Below, one piece after another: positions 53,096 through 62,900 of a stretch of DNA of 64,000 bases. This DNA comes from Candidatus Saccharimonadota bacterium. GTDB taxonomy: Bacteria > Patescibacteriota > Saccharimonadia > Saccharimonadales > Saccharimonadaceae. The position numbers and the translations under genes are program-made. The number at the start of each line of letters is the position of its first letter. The stretch's first letter is position 1. The stretch is from assembly GCA_003246575.1 (NCBI GenBank), contig QJZZ01000003.1:1-64000 (forward strand), read 5' to 3'. The notes under the pieces are model-generated. The model saw nothing but the letters and a program-made list of their open reading frames with translations, was not told where the DNA came from and searched no databases.

Positions 53096-53134
53096 ATATC
53101 ACCCAGCAGGCTTACTGCTGGGTGATATTTTTTA
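53096..53134 (+). terminator. Bidirectional terminator after rplA
   Basis: ATATCACCCAGCAG and CTGCTGGGTGATAT form a 14-bp stem around five bases, followed by six T residues. The left side also encodes the last residues of the convergent gene. Confidence 0.92.
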
Positions 53135-53525
53135 TTTCATTAATATGCCATGTCTCAATCTTCGAGGACTGCGGAGGGTTCGCAGAGTTGGTATATGTCT
53201 CGGTTGCGATACTGACAATTGCAGTAACTTCATACCAATCATCTTGATCTGTGCGCTCATCTCCAACGTTAGCCCAGATACTTTCTGCATTCGATAAGCA
53301 CGGCTCATCGCTGCTATCATTAACACGGTATGCGCAAAAAGCACCGTCACCCATACCATTTCGGCTTACGATAAATACCTTCTCTTCTGTCTTTTCGGAA
53401 GTCGAAATCATGTTTCGAACACCCAATACCCCAGCAACCGCAACAAGTATTAGAATCGCAGCCATCCCTACAAGCCGTGACTTCTTTTGTACTCTGCCCC
53501 GCTCCAGGCCTATTACTTCATGCAT
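53112..53525 (-). CDS. Single-pass membrane protein, unknown
   Basis: A 137-aa protein with a TM helix (residues ~19-36, LVGMAAILILVAVAGVLGV) and a ~100-residue outer domain with two cysteines. TATACT (53533-53538 on the minus strand) ends seven bases before the ATG. Its stop codon lies inside the rplA terminator. No family recognised. Confidence 0.75.
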   Translation of the reverse strand: MHEVIGLERGRVQKKSRLVGMAAILILVAVAGVLGVRNMISTSEKTEEKVFIVSRNGMGDGAFCAYRVNDSSDEPCLSNAESIWANVGDERTDQDDWYEVTAIVSIATETYTNSANPPQSSKIETWHINEIKNITQQ

Positions 53526-53596
53526 TTTTACAAGTATACCATGGACTACCGGATAACCTCCATATATGACATACTAATGTTATATATGGAGGATAG

Positions 53597-54517
53597 ATGA
53601 AACAATATTTGGATTTGCTACGCGATATCAAAGAGAATGGCACGAAGAAGTCTGACAGGACCGGCACGGGAACGATCAGCGTTTTTGGTCGCCAAGTACG
53701 CTACGATCTCGCCGATGGGTTTCCTGCTGTGACTACGAAGAAACTCTATTTCAATAGTGTCGTCCACGAGCTACTGTGGTTCCTGCAGGGCACCGGCAAC
53801 ATCGAATACCTCGCGCAAAATAACGTCCACATCTGGGATGAATGGCCATTCAAGGCGTTCTTGGAGAAAAATAACTTACCAATTCCCGAAGTGAATTCTG
53901 CCGAATGGAAGGCGCAGATGAAAGACTTTATTTCTCGCGTCGCCACCGATCACGACTTTGCCATGAAATGGGGTGACCTCGGTCCCGTCTACGGTGTCCA
54001 GTGGCGTAAATGGCCAGATGGCAATGGGGGACACGTCGACCAGATCGCCAACGCTATCGAGATGATCAAGAAATCGCCAGACAGCCGACGCATCATCGTC
54101 AGCGCCTGGAACGCAGCCGAGATCGATGAGATCGTGCGCATCGGCGGCTTGCCGCCGTGCCACAGCTTATTCCAATTCTACGTCGCTGACGGTAAGCTCA
54201 GTCTCCACCTCTACCAGCGCTCAGCCGACACCTTCCTTGGCGTACCGTTCAATATCGCGAGCTACTCGCTACTGCTTGCTATGGTCGCACAGGTAACCGG
54301 CCTTAAGCAAGGCGAGTTCGTCCACACGTTAGCCGACACACACATCTACCTGAACCACCTCGACCAAGTCAACGAGCAGCTCTCACGCGAACCGCGTCCG
54401 CTACCACAGCTCTGGCTCAACCCGGACATCACAAGCATCGATGATTTCACCTTCGACGACATCCGCCTCGAAGGCTACGACCCACACCCGCCGATCAAAG
54501 CACCTATTGCGGTGTAA
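53597..54517 (+). CDS. thyA: Thymidylate synthase
   Basis: A 306-aa enzyme that methylates dUMP with methylene-tetrahydrofolate. Motifs are [14 protein letters not shown], the catalytic Cys in [31 protein letters not shown] and [17 protein letters not shown] lies seven bases upstream. Its usual partner folA lies ~8 kb away at 62.4 kb, on the other side of the RHS locus and on the opposite strand. Confidence 0.97.
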   Translation: MKQYLDLLRDIKENGTKKSDRTGTGTISVFGRQVRYDLADGFPAVTTKKLYFNSVVHELLWFLQGTGNIEYLAQNNVHIWDEWPFKAFLEKNNLPIPEVNSAEWKAQMKDFISRVATDHDFAMKWGDLGPVYGVQWRKWPDGNGGHVDQIANAIEMIKKSPDSRRIIVSAWNAAEIDEIVRIGGLPPCHSLFQFYVADGKLSLHLYQRSADTFLGVPFNIASYSLLLAMVAQVTGLKQGEFVHTLADTHIYLNHLDQVNEQLSREPRPLPQLWLNPDITSIDDFTFDDIRLEGYDPHPPIKAPIAV

Positions 54518-54552
54518 GCCTGTTCCCCTATTCGAGATTCATCACCACAAAC

Positions 54553-54582
54553 AGGGGAGGCTAGGGTTTCGGTGAGTTTTTG
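54553..54582 (-). repeat. RHS-tip repeat, partial copy (R3)
   Basis: Thirty bases identical to 56729-56758 inside the RHS gene (encoding QKLTETLASP on the minus strand). It extends ~9 bases beyond the edge of the R2 copy, so it is a separate remnant. It marks the end of the RHS locus beside thyA. Confidence 0.8.
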
Positions 54583-54635
54583 ATGCTGAGCGTTTGGCTA
54601 TTGTTAATTGAACCAATCAATAATTAACACCTGGT

Positions 54636-55025
54636 TTATCCTGCCTGATTTTCCTCATCAAGCCACTCAGTCATGACGAAGATCTCACTCGCTTTTCGTT
54701 CAAAATCTCCCAGCTCAACTACCCCAATATCATCAATTGACCTACGTAAGAACATCGCAACATCGTCGCCTTTGAACTTATCCTGCACATATGCTTTTCT
54801 TAATTCCTCCTTGGACACTTGATCATTCGGGGACTGCTTGAAGGACGGGCTACACACAAGGAGCGAAAGCGGTGGTCCGATGTTTCTTTTATGCCCGCTC
54901 CTTAACGAAAATCTGCTAATACTAGCATCCACTAGGTAAACAGACACGTACTTACCCCACCATAGCTCGTCGGAAGAGTCCCAGGACGTGTCTACAGTAT
55001 AACCGTCATATTTTGGCTTCATCAT
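54636..55025 (-). CDS. Candidate immunity protein for the orphan RHS tip
   Basis: A 129-aa protein (MMKPKYDGYTVDTSWDSSDE at its start) located four bases after the orphan toxin stop, with GGAG before the ATG. The fragment AYVQDKFKGD is also found, in similar form (VYVQDKFKLD), in the other candidate immunity protein at 55678-56088, so the two may be distant relatives. Immunity function is inferred from position. Confidence 0.7.
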   Translation of the reverse strand: MMKPKYDGYTVDTSWDSSDELWWGKYVSVYLVDASISRFSLRSGHKRNIGPPLSLLVCSPSFKQSPNDQVSKEELRKAYVQDKFKGDDVAMFLRRSIDDIGVVELGDFERKASEIFVMTEWLDEENQAG

Positions 55026-55029
55026 TTCG

Positions 55030-55611
55030 CTATCTCCATACACTAAGGTGTCCATTATAGTAGCCTGGGCGATTGGCGTTATTCCATTTATACGCTGTCG
55101 AGCCACGCATTTGAAAATTCGACTGTACTTGATTGGCCCTGACCTTATACATCGGTGGTCTATAGCTTCTCAACCCGTTTCTACTCACAAGGCGCTTGCC
55201 TACTGGCCCGAAGTACCTGCCCGTATACATTCTTCCAGCAAGATTCGATGTTGTTCTTCCGACTGTGCCGAATTTCGCTAGACTACCGCCAGCTTTCGCA
55301 ACCTTCGCAATCCTATACGCCTTAATCCCAACCTTCGCCGCGATACCCACGCCACCACCGATAGGCAGACAGCTGAGCTGTTCCCAACCATGACCGCAGA
55401 CGGCATGGTAGACGGTTTTTGTTGTTTTCCATGCAGATTTTGCAGTGTTCGCAACTGCCTTGCGTGCATTATCGAACCAACCCCATTGACCGTTCAGGTC
55501 AAATCCGTTGACCGGATCATTGACATACGCATAGTTGTTGTCTGTGCCACCTTCGACTGGATCTACAGAAAGGAACCGGCCTAGAGTAGGTATATATACT
55601 CGTGCGCCCAT
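55030..55611 (-). CDS. Orphan RHS C-terminal tip (candidate toxin)
   Basis: A 193-aa ORF. Residues 1-~42 duplicate the end of the RHS core ([20 protein letters not shown], then [17 protein letters not shown]). After the LNG junction the sequence is unrelated to the tip of the full RHS protein and ends in a basic domain ([10 protein letters not shown]). Such orphan tips are silent or recombination-ready toxin modules. An extended -10 (TATAAT, 55616-55621) lies four bases before its ATG. Confidence 0.78.
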   Translation of the reverse strand: MGARVYIPTLGRFLSVDPVEGGTDNNYAYVNDPVNGFDLNGQWGWFDNARKAVANTAKSAWKTTKTVYHAVCGHGWEQLSCLPIGGGVGIAAKVGIKAYRIAKVAKAGGSLAKFGTVGRTTSNLAGRMYTGRYFGPVGKRLVSRNGLRSYRPPMYKVRANQVQSNFQMRGSTAYKWNNANRPGYYNGHLSVWR

Positions 55612-55653
55612 TTGGATTATACCACCAGAGATAGGGGAGGCTAGGGTTTCGGT
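55507..55653 (-). repeat. RHS-tip repeat (R2)
   Basis: A 147-base copy of 56603-56749 with a single mismatch (55522 against 56618). It encodes the RHS core end and heads the orphan tip. It is long enough for homologous recombination to swap tips. Confidence 0.93.
55616..55621 (-). promoter_or_regulatory. Possible internal promoter in the RHS repeat
   Basis: On the minus strand TGG-TATAAT lies four bases before the ATG of the orphan tip. The identical element occurs inside the main RHS gene at 56712-56717. It may express the tip and immunity genes independently of the long RHS transcript. Confidence 0.4.
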
Positions 55654-55677
55654 TACTGGCTAGATAAAATGCCGCGC

Positions 55678-56088
55678 TTAGCTGCTTTTGCGCACAAATT
55701 TACCACGCACTATACCAAAGCTGCCAGAAAGTGATACATACCCAAACCGTTTCGGCTCGATTATTAAGGATTTATCGACAATATCGCCAATTAGCCCCGC
55801 GAGCCGACTAACCCCCGCGACCTTCTCTTCCTGCTTTACAGAGGAGTCAAGCTTAAATTTGTCCTGGACATAAACCTCTATCTCAACATTTGGATAGATT
55901 TGAATATATAATGGATCCTCATAGCCATCAGCTAAAAGAAATCTTCCAAATGATGGATAGCCCTTTCCTCCTATAACATTAATCTCAGCTCCATATACAT
56001 CGACATTCTCGATAGATATAAGGTTACCAGACAGCATTGCACGTATCCGACTGTCCGAGAGTAACATGTCGTAATACGACAACATCAT
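55678..56088 (-). CDS. Candidate immunity protein for the RHS toxin tip
   Basis: A 136-aa protein (MMLSYYDMLLSDSRIRAMLS at its start). GAGAGGAG lies upstream of the ATG, 16 bases after the RHS stop. The position directly after a polymorphic toxin is the standard place for its immunity protein. No family is recognised. Confidence 0.7.
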   Translation of the reverse strand: MMLSYYDMLLSDSRIRAMLSGNLISIENVDVYGAEINVIGGKGYPSFGRFLLADGYEDPLYIQIYPNVEIEVYVQDKFKLDSSVKQEEKVAGVSRLAGLIGDIVDKSLIIEPKRFGYVSLSGSFGIVRGKFVRKSS

Positions 56089-56104
56089 GCAGCTCCTCTC
56101 TTTT

Positions 56105-59100
56105 TCATAATATCCTATACGACTTACCGTAGTTCTTAAAGTTGACTCTAATTGAGTTCGTTCTGCCCATATACACATGCCCCCCTGCCTTATATCGAAA
56201 TCGCAGGTAATTTTCCCTATGAGACCAGCCAGCCTTCAGGAAACTTCCATATCTACCGTTAAGCAGTCCCTCGTTCTTGCGATAAGCATTATTGCCAAAT
56301 AAGTAGCTTTTCTTTCCTATGATTCTTGCTTTCGACTGCCATGAAAGCGTCTTTGTAAGTACCTTACTTCCAAACTTAGTCATCTTCAAGCCGCTTGCTA
56401 CCAACTTGCCTCCAGGTATGAATCCTACAGCAGCTGCCGCAGCACCTTTGTAGTTCCCTTGAGCAAGATTACCCGCGACAGCGACAGTACTGGCAACCAT
56501 TCCTATCGGGCCAGGTATGAATGAAGCTACTGTGGCTACGTTGGTAACAGCCTTTACGACACCGCTCCAACTGAATCCCCACATACCATTAAGGTCGTAG
56601 TTGTTGACCGGATCATTCACATACGCATAGTTGTTGTCTGTGCCACCTTCGACTGGATCTACAGAAAGGAACCGGCCTAGAGTAGGTATATATACTCGTG
56701 CGCCCATTTGGATTATACCACCAGAGATAGGGGAGGCTAGGGTTTCGGTGAGTTTTTGGTGTTGGCCGACGTAGTCGTAGGATGTTCCGTCGACGGTGTT
56801 AGTTGGCGTGTCCGCCGAGAGGGCAGAGGCAACTACAGCCAGTACCTCACCGAACGGTCCAGTCATAAATCGCCCTGTCAGAGTACCATCAGCGTTGACG
56901 GTAGCCATGGTGTCGCCGTGAAGGTTCGGAAGGGAGTAAGTAGTCGCGCCTGCGCTGGTGTGCGTTGGCTTAATTGTGACCAGCACATCACCTGGTAGCG
57001 TGAGGTAAAACTCCTCTACATCGCCTGCGCTATTCAGCACGGCATCAGGCGCATCATCACCGCTGCCGTAACTGTAGATGCTCGTTCCTGTGGTGGTTCC
57101 GTTTTCTTTGGTCTCTCGAGAAATGAGGCGATTGGTGATGTCACGCATATAGGTCGTCTCTTTGCTGCCAGACGATATTCCGACACTACGGTCACTGGAG
57201 TCGTACGCAAATTGTGTCTTGCTCGCAGAAACGCCCAAGCTAACCGTATTGCCATGCGCGTCATATGTCGCATCTGTCAGCGTTGCGTCGGAACTTGCCA
57301 AGAGTCTGTCTGCGGCATCGTAGCAGTAGGTCGTTGTCACGCCATTGACGACCGAGCTCGTTCGGTTGCCATTCTTGCCGGCACTCTGGTTATTACCTGC
57401 TAGGCTAGAACATGCTGCGTCAGCATCGGCAAATGAGTATGAGTAGTGGTTGTCACCGATATCCGCAGAGACTAGCCTACCCGCAGAGTCGTAGCCATAG
57501 GACTTCGCTACGCCATTCTCGATACCATTCTTGATGTCACCAGAGGTGTATCGTTCGACCTGGTCGGTAACCGTATCGCCGCCAACTGTGTACGTTGTAC
57601 TGTTCTCTCTGCCGAGTGCGTCTCGCGTGATAGAGACGGCCACTCCAGCGGGGTATTGTATCGAGTCAATCCGGCCGTACTGATCATAACTCACACCGGC
57701 GAACGTCACGCCATCAAGTTTGTACGTCGATAGGCGATCGTACTGATCATACTCGAATGATTCAGTGCCCTTCAGACTCGACGTCTGCGTTACCTTGCCG
57801 TAGACATCGTAACTCGTCGTCGTTACCTTACCATAAACATCCGTATAGGCGATCGTCTGTCCCGACATGTCGGTTTCGGTCACAACCATGCCATTTATAT
57901 CTGACGTGCTTGTCTTGAGCGGATTACCATCAACCGCGTAGTCATTCGTAATCGTTCGACCAGATTGACCATTGATAACTGGCACAGATGTTGACTGTAA
58001 GCGACCACGTGCGTCGTAGGTACTACACGTCCATGGGTCGTCGTTGTACCTTGTGGCCACAACCTTGCCGGTGGCGTCGTACACCGTCTCGGTCGTTCGA
58101 CCGGTTTGCGAGCCAGAACCGTCAGGATCCTGCTCGGTTTTACCCTTAATGAAACCAGCTTGCAAGAAGCTCTCAACTTCTGGCGTGCATGGATTATCAC
58201 GGGTATCAGTTGCGCTATAGTACTCGTACTGTGTTGTTGTGCCTCCAGGAAGTGTCTTGCTCGTCTGGCGAAGATATGCCGTACCAGGAGCTTCATAAGT
58301 GGCGCTCGATTGCAGGTTGAGACCGCTTGGATCAAGTGTCGTACCCGAAACTGTGCCGTAGGCAGGATTGGAATACTGCGTCGTTGTCGTCAAATTACCA
58401 AGCTGGCTATCGTAGGCAGTGGTGCTCGTGACGAGGCCGTAGTCCGTCAGTAGATTGTTCGCAAATAACGGCGTTTCTACTCCACCAGGTACCGTCTGAT
58501 ACAAGTGAGCGACAAGTCGGCCGCCCGTTCCTGTGCCAGAAGTACCTTTCTTGTAAAATTCAACCATAATCGGAACAACGCTGCCAGCCGTCGCCGTATA
58601 GGACACCGTTGCAGACGCGCGTTCAGCACCATCCGACCAGTTATCAATAATTAGTTGATTGTCGATATACAGGCGCGCACCGTCTGCGTGCCCCATACGG
58701 AACTTGTACGTACCCGATTGATCGAAGCGAATCTTGCCGGTTGCACGCGCCGAGATACCATCCGTCGGTGTCACATCACTATTCGTCACGTTCAAGCTGT
58801 AGATGGCGTCCGTCGTGTTCACATTCATGCCCGTGGTGACAAGTTTTGGATCGCGCAGCATCTTGGTGTTGTCATATACATTAACCGCGAGACCATTGAT
58901 GCCCTCATCGTATCCCGTCTTCACGTGAGGCACGAGATCGACTTTATCCGCCAGCGGCTTGTCGTCGGTGCCAAACCAGCTCGCTGGGGCAGGGCCGTAG
59001 CTATCGATCGGCATGTCGTTGTCGTTGTAGATAGTTGTCGTCTTGAGCCCGGTCGGATCAGTGACAGATTTGACCATATCTCGACCCGGAACCCACTCAG

Positions 59101-62100
59101 TGCTCGTCGTCAAGTTTGCAAGGTCGGTTACCGTCAAAGTTCGAAAGTCAGTATCATACGTGACACGCTTGGAGAATCCATTCGGCTCATTCGCACCGAC
59201 CACATGAAAGTCTGTCTTGCCCGACTGATAGGTGAGCGTACTCTCGACGCGAGTAGCGCCAGGAGTTGGCGCGACATCCTTGATCGACACTACGCGGCCA
59301 AAGCTGTCATAGCTGATTTCGTTCGTGACTTCTGCGTCATTGTTGCGGACACCGTAGGCGATTGCGTCGTTCGCAAGCACACTGCGATAGCTAACTATGC
59401 GCCCGAGACCATCATAGGTATAATCTTCGTTGGCATCGCCAGGCTGTGCAACACGAGCAAAGCCGCCATTTTTGTACTGGAACGTCGTTTTCTGCCCGTC
59501 ACTCGTCGTAAACGCACAGAGCATGCCGCTCGGTGCTGCGCTATACCCTGACATGACTTCGCAGGCGCTGTCACCACTATAGTGCAGCTCACCGTAGCGC
59601 TGATCATTGACGCCGTCGACGATTTTGACGAGCCGCGATGGATTGCCTGAATAGATATATTTGAGTGCAGCTGGCTGTTTGTCATCTTGCGGCGAACTAA
59701 CCGATGTCAGCTTTCCCTCGGCATTGAAGATGTAACTACGTCCATCAGTATCGAGAACCGTGTAGGTATTATCTGCGTTGCGAGTCAGGACAGCCTCTTG
59801 ATCTTTTGGTGGCTTGTAAGCACCTAATGCCCAGGTATACTCGTATGTTTGTCCTGTGCTATCGGAGAGAGTTGCCGTACTGCTCTGAATCTGGAGTCGC
59901 TCGTAATTTGCGCTACCATCACCAGTCGCAAGCTCCCATCCGTCAGGAAGCACATTGGCGTTTGGCGCAACCCAGGTCGATGGCATCTCTTGTTCGCTGA
60001 CGCCATCACCACGAACAAGTAGCCTGAACGATGCGTTCCCGGTATTCTCGTAATATTCTACCGTAACCGGTGTTGGCTGATTCGCATACAGATACTTCGA
60101 GGAGCCCCAGCGGTTTCCCGCAGCATTCGCCCAGCTATCCAGCACTGTCTGATCGCTTCCGCTCGAACCCGTGCCGAGTTTTATACGAATATTATCATCA
60201 CCCGACGCACCCATAGTGTAGTTTCCGGATACAGGTACGGTGATATATCCCTTCCAGCGGACGAGGAAATTGTCAGACGGAAGACCAGGTGAGGCTGCTC
60301 CGGCGCCCCAGTTGAAGTTGATCTTTTCATCTTGTCGTACCATTAGCAGACGGCTGCTATCCGTAGGGCTCGTCGGGAATGCTGCCGTTTTCGACGGGTC
60401 ATTGTAGTAATAGCCAGTGAGGCCATACTTGGAAGCTGTTTTTTCGGATGTTCCAGACTGCACAAGGGCAGGGGTGTTGTAATTGAGCGCAACACCGATA
60501 GTGCCTCCGAGCGCAGAAATACTGTGCGAACCTGTGCTCGTCGTGGCATTGCCCGTTGCTAGGTCAACCGAGATCGGTCCCACGTCTTCATACGCCTGAG
60601 AACTGTCTTTGCCAGTACGCATATCGACTTTAAATGACTGAATGACCGTCGGATCTGTCTGAAGTGTGCCCTTTGTGTATACCTTCCAGTAATATGTTCG
60701 CCCGTCTTGCAAAATATTTGCAGGAACTTTCCATTGAGTCGATGAGGTCCAGCCCGAGTTAATCACGGCGCCCGTCTGTGCATCTGAGTTCGTAGCTATG
60801 CGGTAGTAATACTGAACAGCATCGCCATCCGCATCCGTGACAGGATTAACCTTGAGCGTTGGCTGAGTTGTAGCTACGACGGCCTTATTGAGCGGAGAAG
60901 TCTGTGTAGCCTTAGGCGTCGGCGTGTCATAGGTAACATTAGCCGTCATTGTACTGTACGGCTTGTAGGTCTGGGCGGCGATCTCCTTGCCCTGTACCCC
61001 CCACCAGTTTCCAAATTCATTTCGATCAACGGCAGCCTGCAGTCCGGCCGTGAAATCAATATCGAAGTTAGTGGTCATTCCCGACTGGCTGCCGATATTG
61101 ACACCCACACAGTTATAGCCCGAGTTGCACGAAGCCTGGCTCATGTACATGGTGCTTGTAGTGGTAGATCCGCCAATACCACTCTTGAATCCACCTATCA
61201 GGTGTGCGCTAATGATCGTCTTGTTGTCTAGGTCGCTGTAGGGGAAGTAAATATACGTACGCCAGCTCTTCCAGCCATTGTCATAGAGCGTACCGGTATT
61301 TGCGTAACAGACGTTACCATTACAGGAATACCCATCCGACTTATACATCTTGTAGTATGAGTTACTAGATGGCTGACGGCTAAAGCTAGGGTCTATGCGC
61401 ATCGGGAACGCGCTTGCCGGCTGTGACTTATACCAGTCGGCATCAAGCTGGACGCGGATGCCAGATGCGGTAGGGGTCTGTGTTACACGCTGTTCGCTAA
61501 TGACTCCACGTCCATTCACGTCAAGACTGAGAGGACTAAACGAGTATTCGTCTGAAAGACCTTCGATGCCTAGCTGACCATCACGTTCAACAACTTTTCC
61601 GCCCACAACATCAAAGTCAAATGATGTCTTTGCGGCCTTATTTTTGAGGATAATTATTTCCTTGACAGATTCGCCACGGACTTCATATTCAATATCTACG
61701 CCAGGCCATACGTTCTTGTATATGACAGAGTTTCCCGCCTGCATAACTGGTGCATTCGTCTTTGCACCCGCAGGCTTCATTCGGATAGAGGTACCCGGAA
61801 CGGATATGTCGATACCGTCACCAAGATCACCGAGGACCACACTTGTGTCGCCAGCATTACCGGCATAAAATTGCTTGCCGTTGAACTCATATCGAGCAAT
61901 CTGGTTGTCGACTTTTTGCCACTTACCATTCGATTCATAGTTCAATTGGTCCGTGCTGTACTCAAGTGTCCGAGTGCCATCGGCATTCTCATATGTACTG
62001 GTATACGCGGTACGCATCGACGTGATTTCGCGAACGCGTTTTGATGATGTCTGCTGAACTTGCGTTGCCGGGTGGTCCGGGTCATTATCGAGCGATACGA

Positions 62101-62311
62101 TACCCGTCTGATCAAGCGATAGCGGCTGGGCAATCGTTGCAAGTGCCGCCGTCTCCATCGGACCAACATACTTTCGCTGGATTGCGCGTGGATGATTTAT
62201 ATTAAAAAACGCCATCACAGTAGATGGCTGAAACGTTGTTGCCGTCAGCACGACAACCAAACCCACAAGAAATATTCGCTGAACTAACCTACGCACAGAC
62301 GCTCTTCGCAT
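56105..62311 (-). CDS. RHS/YD-repeat polymorphic toxin with two PA14 domains
   Basis: A 2068-aa secreted protein. Order: signal or anchor helix (residues ~10-35), a DNRLRE-like beta region (~300-470), a fibronectin-like segment (~475-570), PA14 domain 1 (~635-790; LTGYYYNDPSKTAAFPTSP), YD repeats, PA14 domain 2 (~1180-1330), more YD repeats (YDQYGRIDSIQYPAG), the RHS core ([20 protein letters not shown]) and a variable tip after LNGMWG (~160 residues; hydrophobic, then basic). RHS shells cage and deliver a toxic tip to neighbours. GGGGGA precedes the start. Confidence 0.92.
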   Translation of the reverse strand: MRRASVRRLVQRIFLVGLVVVLTATTFQPSTVMAFFNINHPRAIQRKYVGPMETAALATIAQPLSLDQTGIVSLDNDPDHPATQVQQTSSKRVREITSMRTAYTSTYENADGTRTLEYSTDQLNYESNGKWQKVDNQIARYEFNGKQFYAGNAGDTSVVLGDLGDGIDISVPGTSIRMKPAGAKTNAPVMQAGNSVIYKNVWPGVDIEYEVRGESVKEIIILKNKAAKTSFDFDVVGGKVVERDGQLGIEGLSDEYSFSPLSLDVNGRGVISEQRVTQTPTASGIRVQLDADWYKSQPASAFPMRIDPSFSRQPSSNSYYKMYKSDGYSCNGNVCYANTGTLYDNGWKSWRTYIYFPYSDLDNKTIISAHLIGGFKSGIGGSTTTSTMYMSQASCNSGYNCVGVNIGSQSGMTTNFDIDFTAGLQAAVDRNEFGNWWGVQGKEIAAQTYKPYSTMTANVTYDTPTPKATQTSPLNKAVVATTQPTLKVNPVTDADGDAVQYYYRIATNSDAQTGAVINSGWTSSTQWKVPANILQDGRTYYWKVYTKGTLQTDPTVIQSFKVDMRTGKDSSQAYEDVGPISVDLATGNATTSTGSHSISALGGTIGVALNYNTPALVQSGTSEKTASKYGLTGYYYNDPSKTAAFPTSPTDSSRLLMVRQDEKINFNWGAGAASPGLPSDNFLVRWKGYITVPVSGNYTMGASGDDNIRIKLGTGSSGSDQTVLDSWANAAGNRWGSSKYLYANQPTPVTVEYYENTGNASFRLLVRGDGVSEQEMPSTWVAPNANVLPDGWELATGDGSANYERLQIQSSTATLSDSTGQTYEYTWALGAYKPPKDQEAVLTRNADNTYTVLDTDGRSYIFNAEGKLTSVSSPQDDKQPAALKYIYSGNPSRLVKIVDGVNDQRYGELHYSGDSACEVMSGYSAAPSGMLCAFTTSDGQKTTFQYKNGGFARVAQPGDANEDYTYDGLGRIVSYRSVLANDAIAYGVRNNDAEVTNEISYDSFGRVVSIKDVAPTPGATRVESTLTYQSGKTDFHVVGANEPNGFSKRVTYDTDFRTLTVTDLANLTTSTEWVPGRDMVKSVTDPTGLKTTTIYNDNDMPIDSYGPAPASWFGTDDKPLADKVDLVPHVKTGYDEGINGLAVNVYDNTKMLRDPKLVTTGMNVNTTDAIYSLNVTNSDVTPTDGISARATGKIRFDQSGTYKFRMGHADGARLYIDNQLIIDNWSDGAERASATVSYTATAGSVVPIMVEFYKKGTSGTGTGGRLVAHLYQTVPGGVETPLFANNLLTDYGLVTSTTAYDSQLGNLTTTTQYSNPAYGTVSGTTLDPSGLNLQSSATYEAPGTAYLRQTSKTLPGGTTTQYEYYSATDTRDNPCTPEVESFLQAGFIKGKTEQDPDGSGSQTGRTTETVYDATGKVVATRYNDDPWTCSTYDARGRLQSTSVPVINGQSGRTITNDYAVDGNPLKTSTSDINGMVVTETDMSGQTIAYTDVYGKVTTTSYDVYGKVTQTSSLKGTESFEYDQYDRLSTYKLDGVTFAGVSYDQYGRIDSIQYPAGVAVSITRDALGRENSTTYTVGGDTVTDQVERYTSGDIKNGIENGVAKSYGYDSAGRLVSADIGDNHYSYSFADADAACSSLAGNNQSAGKNGNRTSSVVNGVTTTYCYDAADRLLASSDATLTDATYDAHGNTVSLGVSASKTQFAYDSSDRSVGISSGSKETTYMRDITNRLISRETKENGTTTGTSIYSYGSGDDAPDAVLNSAGDVEEFYLTLPGDVLVTIKPTHTSAGATTYSLPNLHGDTMATVNADGTLTGRFMTGPFGEVLAVVASALSADTPTNTVDGTSYDYVGQHQKLTETLASPISGGIIQMGARVYIPTLGRFLSVDPVEGGTDNNYAYVNDPVNNYDLNGMWGFSWSGVVKAVTNVATVASFIPGPIGMVASTVAVAGNLAQGNYKGAAAAAVGFIPGGKLVASGLKMTKFGSKVLTKTLSWQSKARIIGKKSYLFGNNAYRKNEGLLNGRYGSFLKAGWSHRENYLRFRYKAGGHVYMGRTNSIRVNFKNYGKSYRIL
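56603..56749 (-). repeat. RHS-tip repeat (R1), inside the full RHS gene
   Basis: The coding region for the end of the RHS core, repeated at 55507-55653 (147 bases, one mismatch) and partly at 54553-54582. It is the shared boundary after which the tips differ. Confidence 0.93.
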
Positions 62312-62384
62312 CACACATCCCCCAATTAGTTACACGCTCAATATACGATACAAAATATCACAGTACAATAGATTTTTGTAAGAA

Positions 62385-62870
62385 TTATTTACGATTTTTT
62401 TCGTATATAACAATATCAAATGCAAACTCATTACGCTCATCCGCATCGTGATGCTCGCGTGAGACTTCGCGCCAGACCGTAGGGTCAATAACAGGGAAGA
62501 AAATAGTCGCCTGCGAGAACTCTGCGTCAACATGCGTGATAACGAGTCGATCGACGTCGTTGACGGTCTGCGCGTAGACGCTGCCGCCACCGATAATGAA
62601 GATAGGATAGCGCGCAAGCGCGTACGCCGCGTCGAGCGAGAGAGCGGTCAATACGCCAGCCGTACCCGTCGGCTCCGAGCTGAGAACAATATTCTCGCGA
62701 TTCGGCAGCGGTCGACTATTCATCGACTGAAATGTCTTGAGTCCCATAATCATCGAACCGCCTGTAGTCGTTTGCTTGAAGTGTGCAAAGTCGGCAGGCA
62801 AATGCCACAGCAGGTCGTTATTTGCGCCAAGTTCGTTATTGCGCCCAATCGCGGCGATGATCGTTTTCAT
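62385..62870 (-). CDS. folA: Dihydrofolate reductase
   Basis: A 161-aa enzyme reducing dihydrofolate with NADPH. The N-terminus MKTIIAAIGRNNELGANNDL and LLWHLPADFAHFK contains the catalytic acidic position; MIMGLKTFQSM and FIIGGGSVYAQ form the cofactor site. TAGTAT lies six bases before the ATG. It supplies folate recycling for ThyA. Divergent from the HIT gene. Confidence 0.96.
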   Translation of the reverse strand: MKTIIAAIGRNNELGANNDLLWHLPADFAHFKQTTTGGSMIMGLKTFQSMNSRPLPNRENIVLSSEPTGTAGVLTALSLDAAYALARYPIFIIGGGSVYAQTVNDVDRLVITHVDAEFSQATIFFPVIDPTVWREVSREHHDADERNEFAFDIVIYEKNRK

Positions 62871-62876
62871 GTCCTT

Positions 62877-62894
62877 ATACTAGCATGCTAGACT
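62877..62894. promoter_or_regulatory. Overlapping divergent promoters of folA and the HIT gene
   Basis: The palindrome CTAGCATGCTAG (62880-62891) holds the TGC motifs of two back-to-back extended -10 elements: TAGTAT for folA (62877-62882, minus) and TAGACT for the HIT gene (62889-62894, plus). Each ends six bases before its ATG. Confidence 0.65.
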
Positions 62895-62900
62895 GATGGC

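Noticed and set aside
54600-54630. TGTTAATT/AATTAACA inverted repeat after the orphan immunity gene
   Set aside because: The stem is AT-only with a long interior and no T-tract; too weak to call a terminator.
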